This document shows, one piece after another, positions 39,580 through 47,572 of a DNA stretch of 48,303 bases. The notes under the pieces are model-generated. The model was not told the origin of the DNA, searched no databases, and worked only from the letters and a program-made list of their open reading frames with translations. Each line of letters starts with the position of its first letter. Positions within the stretch are counted from its first letter, which is position 1. Location: positions 1-48,303 of the forward strand of contig CAYRQT010000012.1 of assembly GCA_964426655.1 (NCBI GenBank). The letters run 5' to 3'. The position numbers were made by a program, and so were the translations under genes. The DNA is from RGIG8306 sp964426655. GTDB taxonomy: Bacteria > Bacillota > Clostridia > Lachnospirales > Lachnospiraceae.

Positions 39580-40610
39580 AGCGAGTTCCTCCTAAAAGGG
39601 GTTGTTGGGACTTTATAGCGGATTTCTTCTATTATGGTTGTAATATGTACAATCTCCTGCTCCTTTCGATAAAGGTAATTTTGCAAGGAAGCAACAGAAT
39701 AGGGATTTAGCTGTCCTTCTCTGGCATACACATGATGCAAAAGTTGTCTGGACAACTCCTCCAACCCGGTATCAGTAAAGGGGCGAAAGGCATTTCCGTA
39801 GTAGGTAGTATACATGAGCTTTTGAAAATCGGTCAGGGTTTCTGCCTCTGTAAGTTCTTTAAGCGTTTCGAAAGACAGGCGGTATGCCACAGGAATCAAC
39901 ATGGCATAAATCTGTGAACTATTGAGATGAAAATATTTTTTGGCTCGATAAATCCATTGAAGATTCAGCGTGTCAAATTTTATGCCCAGAGCCTTGGTTA
40001 CAATGGCCAGCTCTGTTCCGTGAAGATATTTTTTTCGCACTTTCCAGATTCGGGTAAAATAATTCAGATCCAGAGCAATTTCATAGTCAAATAAGGTGGA
40101 GTGCCCCTCTTGTTGCAAAGGCTTCAATACACTGTAGTAAGGGGTACCAGCTAAGTTCTCTATAAACTCATCCATTGAGAGACTTTCTTTTAATTGAGAA
40201 AAGTTTAATGCTGAATGGCGGTTGAAAAAGTCTGTAAAGTCTTCCAGATCCAAGCGAATGCGCTCGTGATTAAAAAGCATACGAAGAGATTTTTTTATGA
40301 AGGTTACCTCAAAGTGCATCAGATACATTTTAAGAAAATCCCGTTGCTTTAAAGTGGCAAAGCGGTACAACTTAGCATAATCATTATACATAGACAGAGC
40401 AAGACGACTTTCAATGGCACCTCTATGGCTGAATTGTTCGTCAAAGTCTCTGAGAATGGAGTAATATGCCGGAGTGGTCTTTAAATAGCCCAGACAATCA
40501 CCTACGGTACGGCAATTCCTTAACGTTTCATATGAGGCATCGGTAAACAAATTCTTGCTCATAGCCCGGACTTTTGTAGTTATGGCAATATAACTGCGCG
40601 AACCTCCCAT
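39576..40610 (-). CDS. ntpC: V-type ATPase subunit C (d-type)
   Basis: A 344-residue, mostly helical subunit that caps the K ring and connects it to the D-F shaft. The start MGGSRSYIAITTKVRAMSKNLFT and the repeats of DFxxxxxxTPYYxxL type (TVGDCLGYLKTTPAYYSIL, MDEFIENLAGTPYYSVL) are typical of V-ATPase d/C subunits. It lies three bases after the coiled-coil subunit gene. Confidence 0.92.
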   Translation of the reverse strand: MGGSRSYIAITTKVRAMSKNLFTDASYETLRNCRTVGDCLGYLKTTPAYYSILRDFDEQFSHRGAIESRLALSMYNDYAKLYRFATLKQRDFLKMYLMHFEVTFIKKSLRMLFNHERIRLDLEDFTDFFNRHSALNFSQLKESLSMDEFIENLAGTPYYSVLKPLQQEGHSTLFDYEIALDLNYFTRIWKVRKKYLHGTELAIVTKALGIKFDTLNLQWIYRAKKYFHLNSSQIYAMLIPVAYRLSFETLKELTEAETLTDFQKLMYTTYYGNAFRPFTDTGLEELSRQLLHHVYAREGQLNPYSVASLQNYLYRKEQEIVHITTIIEEIRYKVPTTPFRRNSL

Positions 40611-40613
40611 ATG

Positions 40614-40925
40614 TCATTCCTCCAGGATGGAAGCCAGGATTTCCTGTGCCATCTGCTGGTGATGGGACTGATAATCCGATTCATAAAACTTCATTTGCTC
40701 AGAGGTATCCAGACGAAGCTTCTCCATTTCCCTGGCCAAGCTTTTTTCCATCTCCTGTTGCATAGCCTGAATGGTGTCCTGAGTATCTTTTTCCACTTCC
40801 TGGTCATACGCAGTGGTCTTTTCCTGCATTTGAGCAGCAATCTCCTGTTTCTGGGCGGTAACATCTTCCACAATGGCAGCTGCAGCGGCATCAATTTCTA
40901 TAATACGTGAAATAATGGCATCCAT
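40614..40925 (-). CDS. V-type ATPase small coiled-coil stalk subunit (G/H type)
   Basis: The 103-residue protein is almost entirely helical and charged (AAAAIVEDVTAQKQEIAAQ ... EVEKDTQDTIQAMQQEMEKSLA), as expected for the G/H subunit that pairs with E in the peripheral stalk (NtpF in E. hirae). Identification rests mainly on its place as first gene of the V-ATPase operon. The start at 40925 follows AAAGGAGG. Confidence 0.8.
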   Translation of the reverse strand: MDAIISRIIEIDAAAAAIVEDVTAQKQEIAAQMQEKTTAYDQEVEKDTQDTIQAMQQEMEKSLAREMEKLRLDTSEQMKFYESDYQSHHQQMAQEILASILEE

Positions 40926-40966
40926 ACCGCACCCTCCTTTTTCTATCATTGATTTCTCTTCCTACT

Positions 40967-40972
40967 ATAATA
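40967..40972 (-). promoter_or_regulatory. Possible -10 box of the V-ATPase operon
   Basis: On the minus strand TATTAT lies about 40 bases before the first gene and is preceded by an A8/T8 block, which could act as an upstream element. No good -35 box was found, so the assignment is weak. Confidence 0.3.
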
Positions 40973-41047
40973 CACTTTTTTTTAAAAAAAACCAGTTATA
41001 AATCAATGTTTTACGGCGGATTTACTTTGTAGAAGGGGATCGGACCA

Positions 41048-41076
41048 TTGACAGAAAGAATCCTTTCAGGTATCCT
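41048..41076 (+). promoter_or_regulatory. Promoter of trmB
   Basis: TTGACA (41048-41053), 17 bases, TATCCT (41071-41076), 36 bases before the start codon. Confidence 0.65.
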
Positions 41077-41112
41077 TGGCCAAGACAGATTTTCAAAAAG
41101 GAGCATAGATAA

Positions 41113-41757
41113 ATGCGCTTAAGACATGTGACCGGAGCGGAAGAAAAATTGCAGACAAGTCCTTTGGTGGTGCAGAAACCAGCTGAATGGAAGGGAAATT
41201 GGAAGACTTTTTTCGGAAATTCTCATCCTGTTTTTTTGGAAATTGGAATGGGAAAAGGGAGATTTATCACAGAAATGGCCCAAAATCATAGAGAATATAA
41301 TTTCATTGGAATTGAAAAATATCCATCTGTTCTGGTTCGTGCGTTAGAAAAAAGGACAGAGGAAGATAGCCTTCAGAATTTGTATTATCTGAATGTTGAT
41401 GCCTGTATTTTATCAGAAATATTTGGAGAAGGGGAAGTGGAAGGAATTTATCTGAATTTTTCAGATCCATGGCCCAAGGAAAGGCACGCAAAAAGGCGGC
41501 TTACTTCTCCGGAATTTCTGGCTGGGTATCAAAACTACCTGTCAAAAGAAGGGGTAGTTTCCTTCAAAACAGATAACCAACCTCTTTTTTCCTATTCTTT
41601 GGAAACGGCAAAGAAGCAAGGATGGCGGATTGTGTCAGCAACCACAGATTTGCATAATGACCCTGAAATGAACAAAGGAAATGTTATGACGGAATATGAA
41701 GAAAAATTTGCAGGCATGGGACATCCCATCTGTAAAATGGTGATTGCAATGCCCTGA
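41113..41757 (+). CDS. trmB: tRNA (guanine-N7-)-methyltransferase TrmB
   Basis: The 214-residue class I SAM-dependent enzyme makes m7G at position 46 of tRNA. It contains the SAM-binding LEIGMGKGRFITEMA, the acidic GIEKYPSVLVRALEK loop, the family motif NFSDPWPKERHAKRRL and the TDN near residue 157. AAAGGAG precedes the ATG with a somewhat long spacing. It has its own promoter. Confidence 0.96.
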   Translation: MRLRHVTGAEEKLQTSPLVVQKPAEWKGNWKTFFGNSHPVFLEIGMGKGRFITEMAQNHREYNFIGIEKYPSVLVRALEKRTEEDSLQNLYYLNVDACILSEIFGEGEVEGIYLNFSDPWPKERHAKRRLTSPEFLAGYQNYLSKEGVVSFKTDNQPLFSYSLETAKKQGWRIVSATTDLHNDPEMNKGNVMTEYEEKFAGMGHPICKMVIAMP

Positions 41758-41782
41758 AAAGATTTCAAATAAAAAACTGGCA

Positions 41783-41831
41783 TAATAAAAAGCCCTTACC
41801 CAGCAGCTTCATTCTCTGCCAAACAAGGACT
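41783..41831 (-). terminator. Terminator after tRNA-Lys (minus strand)
   Basis: On the minus strand AGTCCTT and AAGGGCT pair, with an inner CAG/CTG contact, and are followed by TTTTATTAT. It lies six bases beyond the tRNA 3' end. Confidence 0.7.
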
Positions 41832-41836
41832 TTCAA

Positions 41837-41909
41837 TGCGCGATCAGGGGCTCGAACCCTGGACACCCTGATTAAGAGTCAGGTGCTCTACCAACTGAGC
41901 TAATCGCGC
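41837..41909 (-). tRNA. tRNA-Lys (anticodon CTT)
   Basis: A 73-base cloverleaf on the minus strand. The acceptor arm is GCGCGAT with ATCGCGC, the D-arm is GCTC-AGTTGGTA-GAGC, the anticodon stem is CCTGA/TCAGG around CTCTTAA giving CTT, and the T-arm is CCAGG/CCTGG-type with TTCGAGC. The discriminator is A and CCA is not encoded. Confidence 0.95.
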
Positions 41910-41997
41910 AGGCTATTTTTTTCACACCTTTTTCAGACGCAAGATGTATTATATATGAATGAAAAGAAAAAAGCAAGAACTTTTTTTGAAAAGGCCC

Positions 41998-42028
41998 GAA
42001 AAATCCTCCTGCCGAATACGGCGGAGGA
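41998..42028 (-). terminator. Terminator of the SRP RNA gene
   Basis: On the minus strand TCCTCCGCCG-TATT-CGGC-A-GGAGGA is followed by TTTTT. The stem has ten pairs and one bulged A. It ends the SRP RNA transcript and separates it from tRNA-Lys. Confidence 0.88.
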
Positions 42029-42041
42029 AATAGACTTTTTT

Positions 42042-42303
42042 GTGCGCGTCCTGCTTTGTGAACGCCCCATAAACGTTACCTTGGCCGTTGACTCAGCCCA
42101 AGTGACCTCACGGCACATAAAAGATTCCGTTTAGTGCTGCTTCATTCCTGACCTGACACGGTTCCCGGGCTTCTATTGCGTAAGACTCAGACATCAACAT
42201 CACGTACCAAGGGCAGCTTTACAGAACAATTCCCGAGGCAGGACATCACCCTTGCTGTAGCGGATTGCAAGTACAGGGCACCGCTGACTCCCCGGCTGCG
42301 CCC
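42042..42303 (-). ncRNA. ffs: Signal recognition particle RNA, large bacterial type
   Basis: About 262 bases on the minus strand. The S-domain signature is clear: GTGTCAGGTCAGGAATGAAG followed by CAGCACTAA (complement of about 42131-42160), with the GGAA tetraloop of helix 8 and the AGCAG internal loop that bind Ffh. The 5' part (GGGGAGTCAGCGGTGCCCTG, then CAATCCGCTA) is the Alu-like domain of Firmicutes scRNA. GTCCTGC near the 5' side pairs with GCAGGAC near the 3' end to close helix 5. Ends are estimated from the promoter and terminator and may be off by about 10 bases. Confidence 0.9.
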
Positions 42304-42307
42304 CTTA

Positions 42308-42336
42308 ATCATAGCGGTTGGGGGCGGCCTTGTCAA
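42308..42336 (-). promoter_or_regulatory. Promoter of the SRP RNA gene
   Basis: On the minus strand TTGACA (42331-42336), exactly 17 bases, TATGAT (42308-42313): a near-consensus sigma-A promoter, as expected for an abundant stable RNA. Confidence 0.9.
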
Positions 42337-42377
42337 CTGATATCTTTTCTGAGGGAAAGAGAGGAAGAAAGTAACTC

Positions 42378-42406
42378 TTGATGATACAGGGACTCTATTA
42401 TATAAT
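42378..42406 (+). promoter_or_regulatory. Promoter of pfk-dnaX
   Basis: TTGATG (42378-42383), 17 bases, TATAAT (42401-42406), about 60 bases before the pfk start. Confidence 0.8.
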
Positions 42407-42465
42407 GAGAAAAGAGAAAGAGGGCTTCCAGGTCGGTGAGAACAGGGAGGCAGATGGGAGAAATG

Positions 42466-43548
42466 ATGAAAAGAGTGGGAATGTTAACCAGCGGAGGAGA
42501 CTGCCAGAGTTTAAATGCCACCATGAGGGGCGTTGCAAAAGCTCTTTATAATGCCCTGGAGGGTGATGTGGAAATAACCGGATTTTATGACGGGTATAAA
42601 GGGCTGATGTATGAGAACTATAAAGTGATGAAACCAAAGGACTTTTCCGGCATCCTGACGGAGGGAGGGACCATTCTGGGGACCTCCAGACAGCCATTCA
42701 AGCTAATGCGGGAGCCAGATGCAAATGGACGTGACAAAGTGGCTTTGATGAAAAACACTTTTAAGAAATGCAAGCTGGACTGTCTGGTGGTTCTGGGTGG
42801 GAATGGTAGCCAGAAAACAGCCAATTTGTTAAGGGAAGAAGGGTTGAATGTCATTGGTTTACCCAAAACTATAGATAATGATCTATGGGGCACGGATATT
42901 ACCTTTGGATTTCAGAGTGCAGTGAACATTGCGACAAATGCCATAGATTGCATTCATACCACTGCGGCATCCCATAGTCGGGTGTTTATGGTGGAGGTAA
43001 TGGGGCATAAAGTAGGCTGGCTGACCCTTCATGCAGGTCTTGCAGGGGGGGCAGATATCATCCTTATTCCGGAAATTCCTTATGACCTGAACATTGTGGC
43101 AGAGGCCATTGATAAAAGAGCGAAAGCTGGAAAAAAATTCTCTATTGTTGCTGTTGCAGAGGGGGCAATTAGTAAAGAAGATGCGGCGCTTTCCAAAAAA
43201 GAACTGAAGGAAAAAAGAAAAAAATCTACACTTTACCCATCTTCAGCATATGAAATAGGGGCAAAGATCACAGAACTCACAGGTCAGGAGATTCGGGTGA
43301 CTGTCCCAGGGCATATGCAAAGGGGTGGTGCCCCCTGCCCGTTTGACCGTGTTTTATCTACACGGCTGGGAGCGGCAGCGGCACAGCTGATTTTGGATGG
43401 GGAGTATGGCTATCTGGTAGGAATGAAAGATAACAGCACAGTGAAAATTCCTTTGGAGGATGTGGCAGGAAAGTTAAAGATGGTGGATCCTTCATCGGCC
43501 ATTATTAAGGAAGCAAGGCTGATGGGAATCAGTTTTGGGGATTGTTAG
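42466..43548 (+). CDS. 6-phosphofructokinase (mixed ATP/PPi-type features)
   Basis: A 360-residue phosphofructokinase that phosphorylates fructose 6-phosphate in glycolysis. It has MLTSGGDCQSLNATMRG, VVLGGNGSQKTA, PKTIDNDLWGTD, the MGHKVGWL substrate loop and the late PGHMQRGG. At the E. coli position 104 it has Gly (GGNGS), which normally means ATP use, but at position 124 it has Lys (PKTIDND), as in PPi-dependent enzymes; this pairing is known from the ATP-dependent group related to PPi-PFK. Several ATGs compete; the one at 42466 gives the family N-terminus MKRVGMLTSGG and follows GGGAG. ATGs at 42454 and 42463 remain possible. Confidence 0.9.
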   Translation: MKRVGMLTSGGDCQSLNATMRGVAKALYNALEGDVEITGFYDGYKGLMYENYKVMKPKDFSGILTEGGTILGTSRQPFKLMREPDANGRDKVALMKNTFKKCKLDCLVVLGGNGSQKTANLLREEGLNVIGLPKTIDNDLWGTDITFGFQSAVNIATNAIDCIHTTAASHSRVFMVEVMGHKVGWLTLHAGLAGGADIILIPEIPYDLNIVAEAIDKRAKAGKKFSIVAVAEGAISKEDAALSKKELKEKRKKSTLYPSSAYEIGAKITELTGQEIRVTVPGHMQRGGAPCPFDRVLSTRLGAAAAQLILDGEYGYLVGMKDNSTVKIPLEDVAGKLKMVDPSSAIIKEARLMGISFGDC

Positions 43549-43556
43549 GAGAAAAG

Positions 43557-45143
43557 ATGAATTATACGGCGCTATATAGAAAATGGCGGCCGAGCACATT
43601 CCAGGAGGTACGCGGGCAGGATGCGATTGTGACCACGCTGAAGAATCAGCTGAAGAACAACCGGGTCGGGCACGCGTATCTCTTCTGCGGAACAAGGGGT
43701 ACAGGAAAGACAACAGTGGCAAAGATCCTGGCCAGGGCAGTAAATTGCCAGCAGCCTGTAGATGGAAGTCCCTGCAATGCCTGTCCCAGTTGCCAGGCCA
43801 TATTAAGCGGGGCCTCCATGAATGTGGTGGAAATAGATGCGGCTTCCAACAACGGAGTGGATAATATACGGGAAATCCGGGATGAGGTGCGTTATTCTCC
43901 CACGGAAGGTAAATATAGGGTATACATTATTGATGAGGTGCACATGCTGTCCTTAGGAGCCTTTAATGCATTATTAAAAACATTGGAAGAACCACCTGCT
44001 TATGTGATTTTTATTCTGGCAACAACAGAAGTACATAAGATTCCGGTGACGGTGCTTTCCCGTTGTCAAAGATATGACTTTAAAAGGATCACAGCCACAA
44101 CTATTGCAAATCAGTTGGAGAACCTGACTAAAGAGGAGGGGATTTCCTGTGAACCGGAAGCACTGCAATATATTGCCCGGGTTTCCGATGGGGCTATGAG
44201 AGATGCCTTAAGCCTCCTGGAGCAGTGTGTGGCTTTCTATTATGGGCAGACACTCACCTACGAAAAGGTTCTGGAGGTACTTGGAGCGGTAGACACGGAA
44301 GTGTTCCATATGCTGACTGGATATCTTGTGAAAAAGGACGTGACCGGGGCATTGGGCCTGGTGGAGGAACTAAATAAGATGGGACGGGAATTGGGGCAGT
44401 TCAGCAGTGATTTCACATGGCATTTACGCAATCTCCTTATGGCTCAAACCGCCGGGGGAGATGCCCAGGGGTTGGATGTTTCCCGGGAAGAGCAAAATCG
44501 ACTGCAGTTAACGGCCCGGGAAATATCGCTTGATCAGGTAATGCGCTACATCCGGATCTTTTCTGAGCTGAGTGCATCCATCAAATATGCAAAAGATAAA
44601 AGAGTGCTTTTGGAAGTGGCACTGATCAAAGCTATGCGGCCGTCCATGGAAGCAGATGTGGAAAGCCTGAAAGAAAGGGTAGAGGCATTGGAGCGGCGGG
44701 GCCCGGCTGGTACTTTTTTTGAAGAGGATAGCAGAAAAGTGTTACCGCAGGAACCGGAAAAAGAGGTGGTGGTGTCTCTCACGCCCGGGACATATGCGGA
44801 TTTGGAAGAATTAAAAGTTCACTGGGGACAGATCGTGGGAAATTTGGGTGGATTTGTCAGAGGGCTCCTGACAGATGCCTGGATTAGTTTTGATGAAAAA
44901 AAACAGCTGTTTGTTGTGAATGTAAAAGACGATTTTTCTTATTCCCTTTTGTTGAAAGAGGATAAAAATTTACAGGAACTGGAAAAGCGGACAGAAGAGG
45001 TCCTTGGAAAAAGCATACATATGGAATTTGGATGGAAAGCACAGAAGGAAAAAGTGCGATATATACACAAGGAGAAAAATGAATCGGATGGAAGTACACA
45101 ATATAAGGTGGATGGTGTGGATTTTCCAATAAATGTTGAGTAA
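43557..45143 (+). CDS. dnaX: DNA polymerase III subunit gamma/tau
   Basis: The 528-residue clamp-loader ATPase. It begins MNYTALYRKWRPSTFQEVRGQ, with Walker A GTRGTGKTTVAK, the four-cysteine zinc module (CQQPVDGSPCNACPSCQ), Walker B IIDEVHML, sensor 1 LATTEVHKIPVTVLSRCQRYDF and the GAMRDALSLLEQ arginine region. Domain III follows to about residue 370, then a short C-terminal region. An A8 run at 44896-44903 (codon about 447) could give a shorter product by slippage. The pfk stop (TAG) is part of its TAGGAG ribosome site, so the two genes are coupled. Confidence 0.97.
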   Translation: MNYTALYRKWRPSTFQEVRGQDAIVTTLKNQLKNNRVGHAYLFCGTRGTGKTTVAKILARAVNCQQPVDGSPCNACPSCQAILSGASMNVVEIDAASNNGVDNIREIRDEVRYSPTEGKYRVYIIDEVHMLSLGAFNALLKTLEEPPAYVIFILATTEVHKIPVTVLSRCQRYDFKRITATTIANQLENLTKEEGISCEPEALQYIARVSDGAMRDALSLLEQCVAFYYGQTLTYEKVLEVLGAVDTEVFHMLTGYLVKKDVTGALGLVEELNKMGRELGQFSSDFTWHLRNLLMAQTAGGDAQGLDVSREEQNRLQLTAREISLDQVMRYIRIFSELSASIKYAKDKRVLLEVALIKAMRPSMEADVESLKERVEALERRGPAGTFFEEDSRKVLPQEPEKEVVVSLTPGTYADLEELKVHWGQIVGNLGGFVRGLLTDAWISFDEKKQLFVVNVKDDFSYSLLLKEDKNLQELEKRTEEVLGKSIHMEFGWKAQKEKVRYIHKEKNESDGSTQYKVDGVDFPINVE

Positions 45144-45164
45144 AAGGGGATAGTTTGCTATAAT
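45136..45164 (+). promoter_or_regulatory. Internal promoter of ybaB, overlapping the end of dnaX
   Basis: TTGAGT (45136-45141), exactly 17 bases, TATAAT (45159-45164). The -35 box overlaps the last codons and stop of dnaX, allowing ybaB-pepV-recR to be expressed apart from dnaX. Confidence 0.7.
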
Positions 45165-45195
45165 CTAACGATAAGATATAGGAGGATATAAGGGA

Positions 45196-45543
45196 ATGGC
45201 AAAAAGAGGTGGTTTTTCAGGCGGTATGCCTGGAAATATGAATAATCTGATGAAGCAGGCCCAGCGAATGCAGAAACAGATGGAAGAACAGCAAAAAGAA
45301 TTTGAAAACAAGGAATTTTCTGCCACCGCAGGTGGCGGAGTTGTTAGTATTACCGTTAATGGGAAAAAAGAAATTACAGAAGTCAGATTGGAGCCGGAAG
45401 TGGTGGATCCGGAAGACATTGAAACTTTGCAGGATTTAATAATGGCAGCAGCTAACGAAGCCATTCGAAAATTGGAGGAAGAAAGCCAGGCCAACATGTC
45501 TAAACTGACCGGTGGATTAGGGGGATTTGGAGGGTTGATGTAA
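45196..45543 (+). CDS. ybaB: YbaB/EbfC family nucleoid-associated protein
   Basis: A 115-residue DNA-binding protein of the YbaB/EbfC family, which forms tweezer-like dimers on the nucleoid. It has the N-terminal QAQRMQKQMEEQQKEFENKEF helix, the central ATAGGGVVSITVNGKKEITEV strand region and the C-terminal DLIMAAANEAIRKLEEESQANM. The Gly-rich ends (GGFSGGMPGNMNNLM, GGLGGFGGLM) are typical. Its place after dnaX is conserved across bacteria. The stop overlaps the pepV start by one base. Confidence 0.96.
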   Translation: MAKRGGFSGGMPGNMNNLMKQAQRMQKQMEEQQKEFENKEFSATAGGGVVSITVNGKKEITEVRLEPEVVDPEDIETLQDLIMAAANEAIRKLEEESQANMSKLTGGLGGFGGLM

Positions 45544-46955
45544 TGGAATGGAAAGAAGCCATTTTGCAGTATATCGAGAATCACAAAGAGGAAATGATAC
45601 GGGATATTTGTGATCTGATACGAATTGACAGCACCCGGAAAGAGGCGGAAGAGGGCATGCCATATGGAAAAGGCAATGCGGAGGTATTGGCACTGGCTCT
45701 TGAAAAGGCACGGGCGTATGGCTTCCAAACCAGCAATTATGACAATCATGTGGGGACAGTGGATTTGAACCAGGAGCCGAGACAGCTGGATATTCTTGCA
45801 CACCTGGATGTGGTACCGGCTTCTCCGGAAGAGTGGAAAATCACGCAGCCTTTTGAGGGAAAAGTGTATGAGGGGAAACTGTATGGGCGCGGTGCGGCAG
45901 ATGATAAAGGACCTGCTGTAATGGCGCTTTATGCCATGCGAGCAGTTAAGGATCTGCAAATCCCCTTAAAAAAAAATGTGCGATTGATTTTGGGATGTAA
46001 CGAGGAGACCGGGAGCGCAGATATTGCCCATTATTACAAGAAGGAACAGGCGGCTCCTGTTACACTGTCTCCGGATGCAGAATTTCCGGTAATCCATTTG
46101 GAAAAAGGAAGGTTTAGTGGTTGCTGTACAGCAAAGGTGTCGCAGGAAAAAGCAGAGGGGCCATATATAAGCGAATTCAAAGCAGGGACACAGATCAATG
46201 TAATTCCGGGAAAAGCATTGGCACGGGTATGGGGAATTAGGGCAAGAGATATCCTGCCATATGTAGAGGAAGTGCGGCGGCAAACCAAGGTCGCTTTCAC
46301 TCTTACAGATGAAAAAGATGGCTGTGTCATTACCTCGATAGGCGTAAGCGGGCATGCATCTCTTCCGGAGCAGGCCAACAATGCGCTTACAGCATTGCTG
46401 CAACTTCTCATGGAACTTCCGCTTGCCAAGAGCGATATGCATGAGTATCTGGCGGCTTTACAGGGAGTTTTTCCTCATGGAGACTTCAGAGGAAAGAGCA
46501 GTGGAATACAGATGCAGGATGCAAAATCAGGAAGTCTGACTATTAGTCTGAATACAATGGAAATGAATGCATCTGCTTTTTGTGCGGCGTTTGATTGTCG
46601 CCTGCCCTTGGGGACCACCAGGGATGAGCTGGTAGGGAAGCTGGAAAAAAAGTTAAGTAGTCTGGGATTAGAACTTGTTGGAACAACCTGGACAGATCCT
46701 CATTATGTGCCTGAAGAAACGCCTTTTATTCAGGAGCTCTTACGCATTTATGAGGCATATACAGGTCGGGCAGGAAAGTGCCTGGCCATTGGAGGCGGGA
46801 CATATGTGCATGGTCTTCCCAATGGAGTGGCCTTCGGTCCGGTGGAACTGGAGACAGAAACAAATCTTCACAGCGCAGACGAAAATATCCCATTAGTAGA
46901 ATTGTACAGAGCATCCGCCATATATGCGGAGGTAATTGCGACACTTTGTGGGTAA
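45543..46955 (+). CDS. pepV: M20-family dipeptidase, PepV-like
   Basis: The 470-residue di-zinc peptidase is predicted to cleave dipeptides with an N-terminal D- or L-residue in the cytoplasm. Metal ligands and catalytic residues are seen in LDILAHLDVVP, GRGAADDKGPAVMALYA (bridging Asp) and LILGCNEETGSADI (catalytic Glu-Glu). The late IGGGTYVHGLPNGVAFGP and the final HSADENI carry the last histidines. The dimerisation or lid domain spans about 185-340. It lies between ybaB and recR, which are normally adjacent, and starts within the ybaB stop (TAATG). Confidence 0.93.
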   Translation: MEWKEAILQYIENHKEEMIRDICDLIRIDSTRKEAEEGMPYGKGNAEVLALALEKARAYGFQTSNYDNHVGTVDLNQEPRQLDILAHLDVVPASPEEWKITQPFEGKVYEGKLYGRGAADDKGPAVMALYAMRAVKDLQIPLKKNVRLILGCNEETGSADIAHYYKKEQAAPVTLSPDAEFPVIHLEKGRFSGCCTAKVSQEKAEGPYISEFKAGTQINVIPGKALARVWGIRARDILPYVEEVRRQTKVAFTLTDEKDGCVITSIGVSGHASLPEQANNALTALLQLLMELPLAKSDMHEYLAALQGVFPHGDFRGKSSGIQMQDAKSGSLTISLNTMEMNASAFCAAFDCRLPLGTTRDELVGKLEKKLSSLGLELVGTTWTDPHYVPEETPFIQELLRIYEAYTGRAGKCLAIGGGTYVHGLPNGVAFGPVELETETNLHSADENIPLVELYRASAIYAEVIATLCG

Positions 46956-46965
46956 TGGAGAGTAT

Positions 46966-47562
46966 ATGAATTATTACAGTGAACAAATTACCAGCCTGAT
47001 TGGGGAATTGTCAAGACTGCCCGGAATAGGTGGAAAAACGGCCCAAAGGCTTGCCTTCCATATTATTAACATGCCGCAGGAGCAGGTGAAGCAATTGGCG
47101 GAAAATATGGTTAGGGCAAGAGAGCAGGTGCGGTATTGTGCTTCCTGTTTTACACTTACTGACCAGGAGATCTGTCCCATTTGTGCAAATGAAAAAAGGG
47201 ATCATTCCACTATAATGGTAGTAGAAAACACGAGGGATTTGGCAGCATATGAAAAAACCGGGAAGTATGAGGGGGTTTATCATGTGTTGCATGGCGCCAT
47301 ATCGCCAATGGCAGGCATAGGGCCGGCAGATATTCGGTTGAAAGAACTCATGGTGCGCCTTCAAAAAGATATAAATGAAGTCATTGTCGCCACAAATTCC
47401 AGCTTGGAAGGGGAAACTACGGCAATGTATATCAGTAAACTGATTAAACCCACAGGGATCAAATGTACCAGAATTGCCAGTGGTGTGCCCGTGGGAGGGG
47501 ATTTGGAGTATATTGATGAGGTGACCCTGCTCAGGGCCTTGGAAGGTCGGACAGAATTGTAG
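46966..47562 (+). CDS. recR: Recombination mediator protein RecR
   Basis: The 198-residue RecR works with RecF and RecO to load RecA at gapped DNA. It has the helix-hairpin-helix LSRLPGIGGKTAQRLAFHI, the zinc site Cys58-x2-Cys61 and Cys70-x2-Cys73, the Toprim domain (TIMVVENTRDLAAYEKTG ... VIVATNSSLEGETTAMYI) and the C-terminal TRIASGVPVGGDLEYIDEVTLLRAL. The ATG at 46966 after GGAG is the family start; the frame opens upstream into pepV without support. Confidence 0.97.
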   Translation: MNYYSEQITSLIGELSRLPGIGGKTAQRLAFHIINMPQEQVKQLAENMVRAREQVRYCASCFTLTDQEICPICANEKRDHSTIMVVENTRDLAAYEKTGKYEGVYHVLHGAISPMAGIGPADIRLKELMVRLQKDINEVIVATNSSLEGETTAMYISKLIKPTGIKCTRIASGVPVGGDLEYIDEVTLLRALEGRTEL

Positions 47563-47572
47563 AGGTGAAATT

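Noticed and set aside
41933..42118. Minus-strand open frame of 61 codons between tRNA-Lys and SRP RNA
   Set aside because: It overlaps the SRP RNA 3' part and its terminator.
45165..45959. Minus-strand open frame of 264 codons over ybaB and pepV
   Set aside because: It is antisense to two certain genes, and the protein resembles no family.
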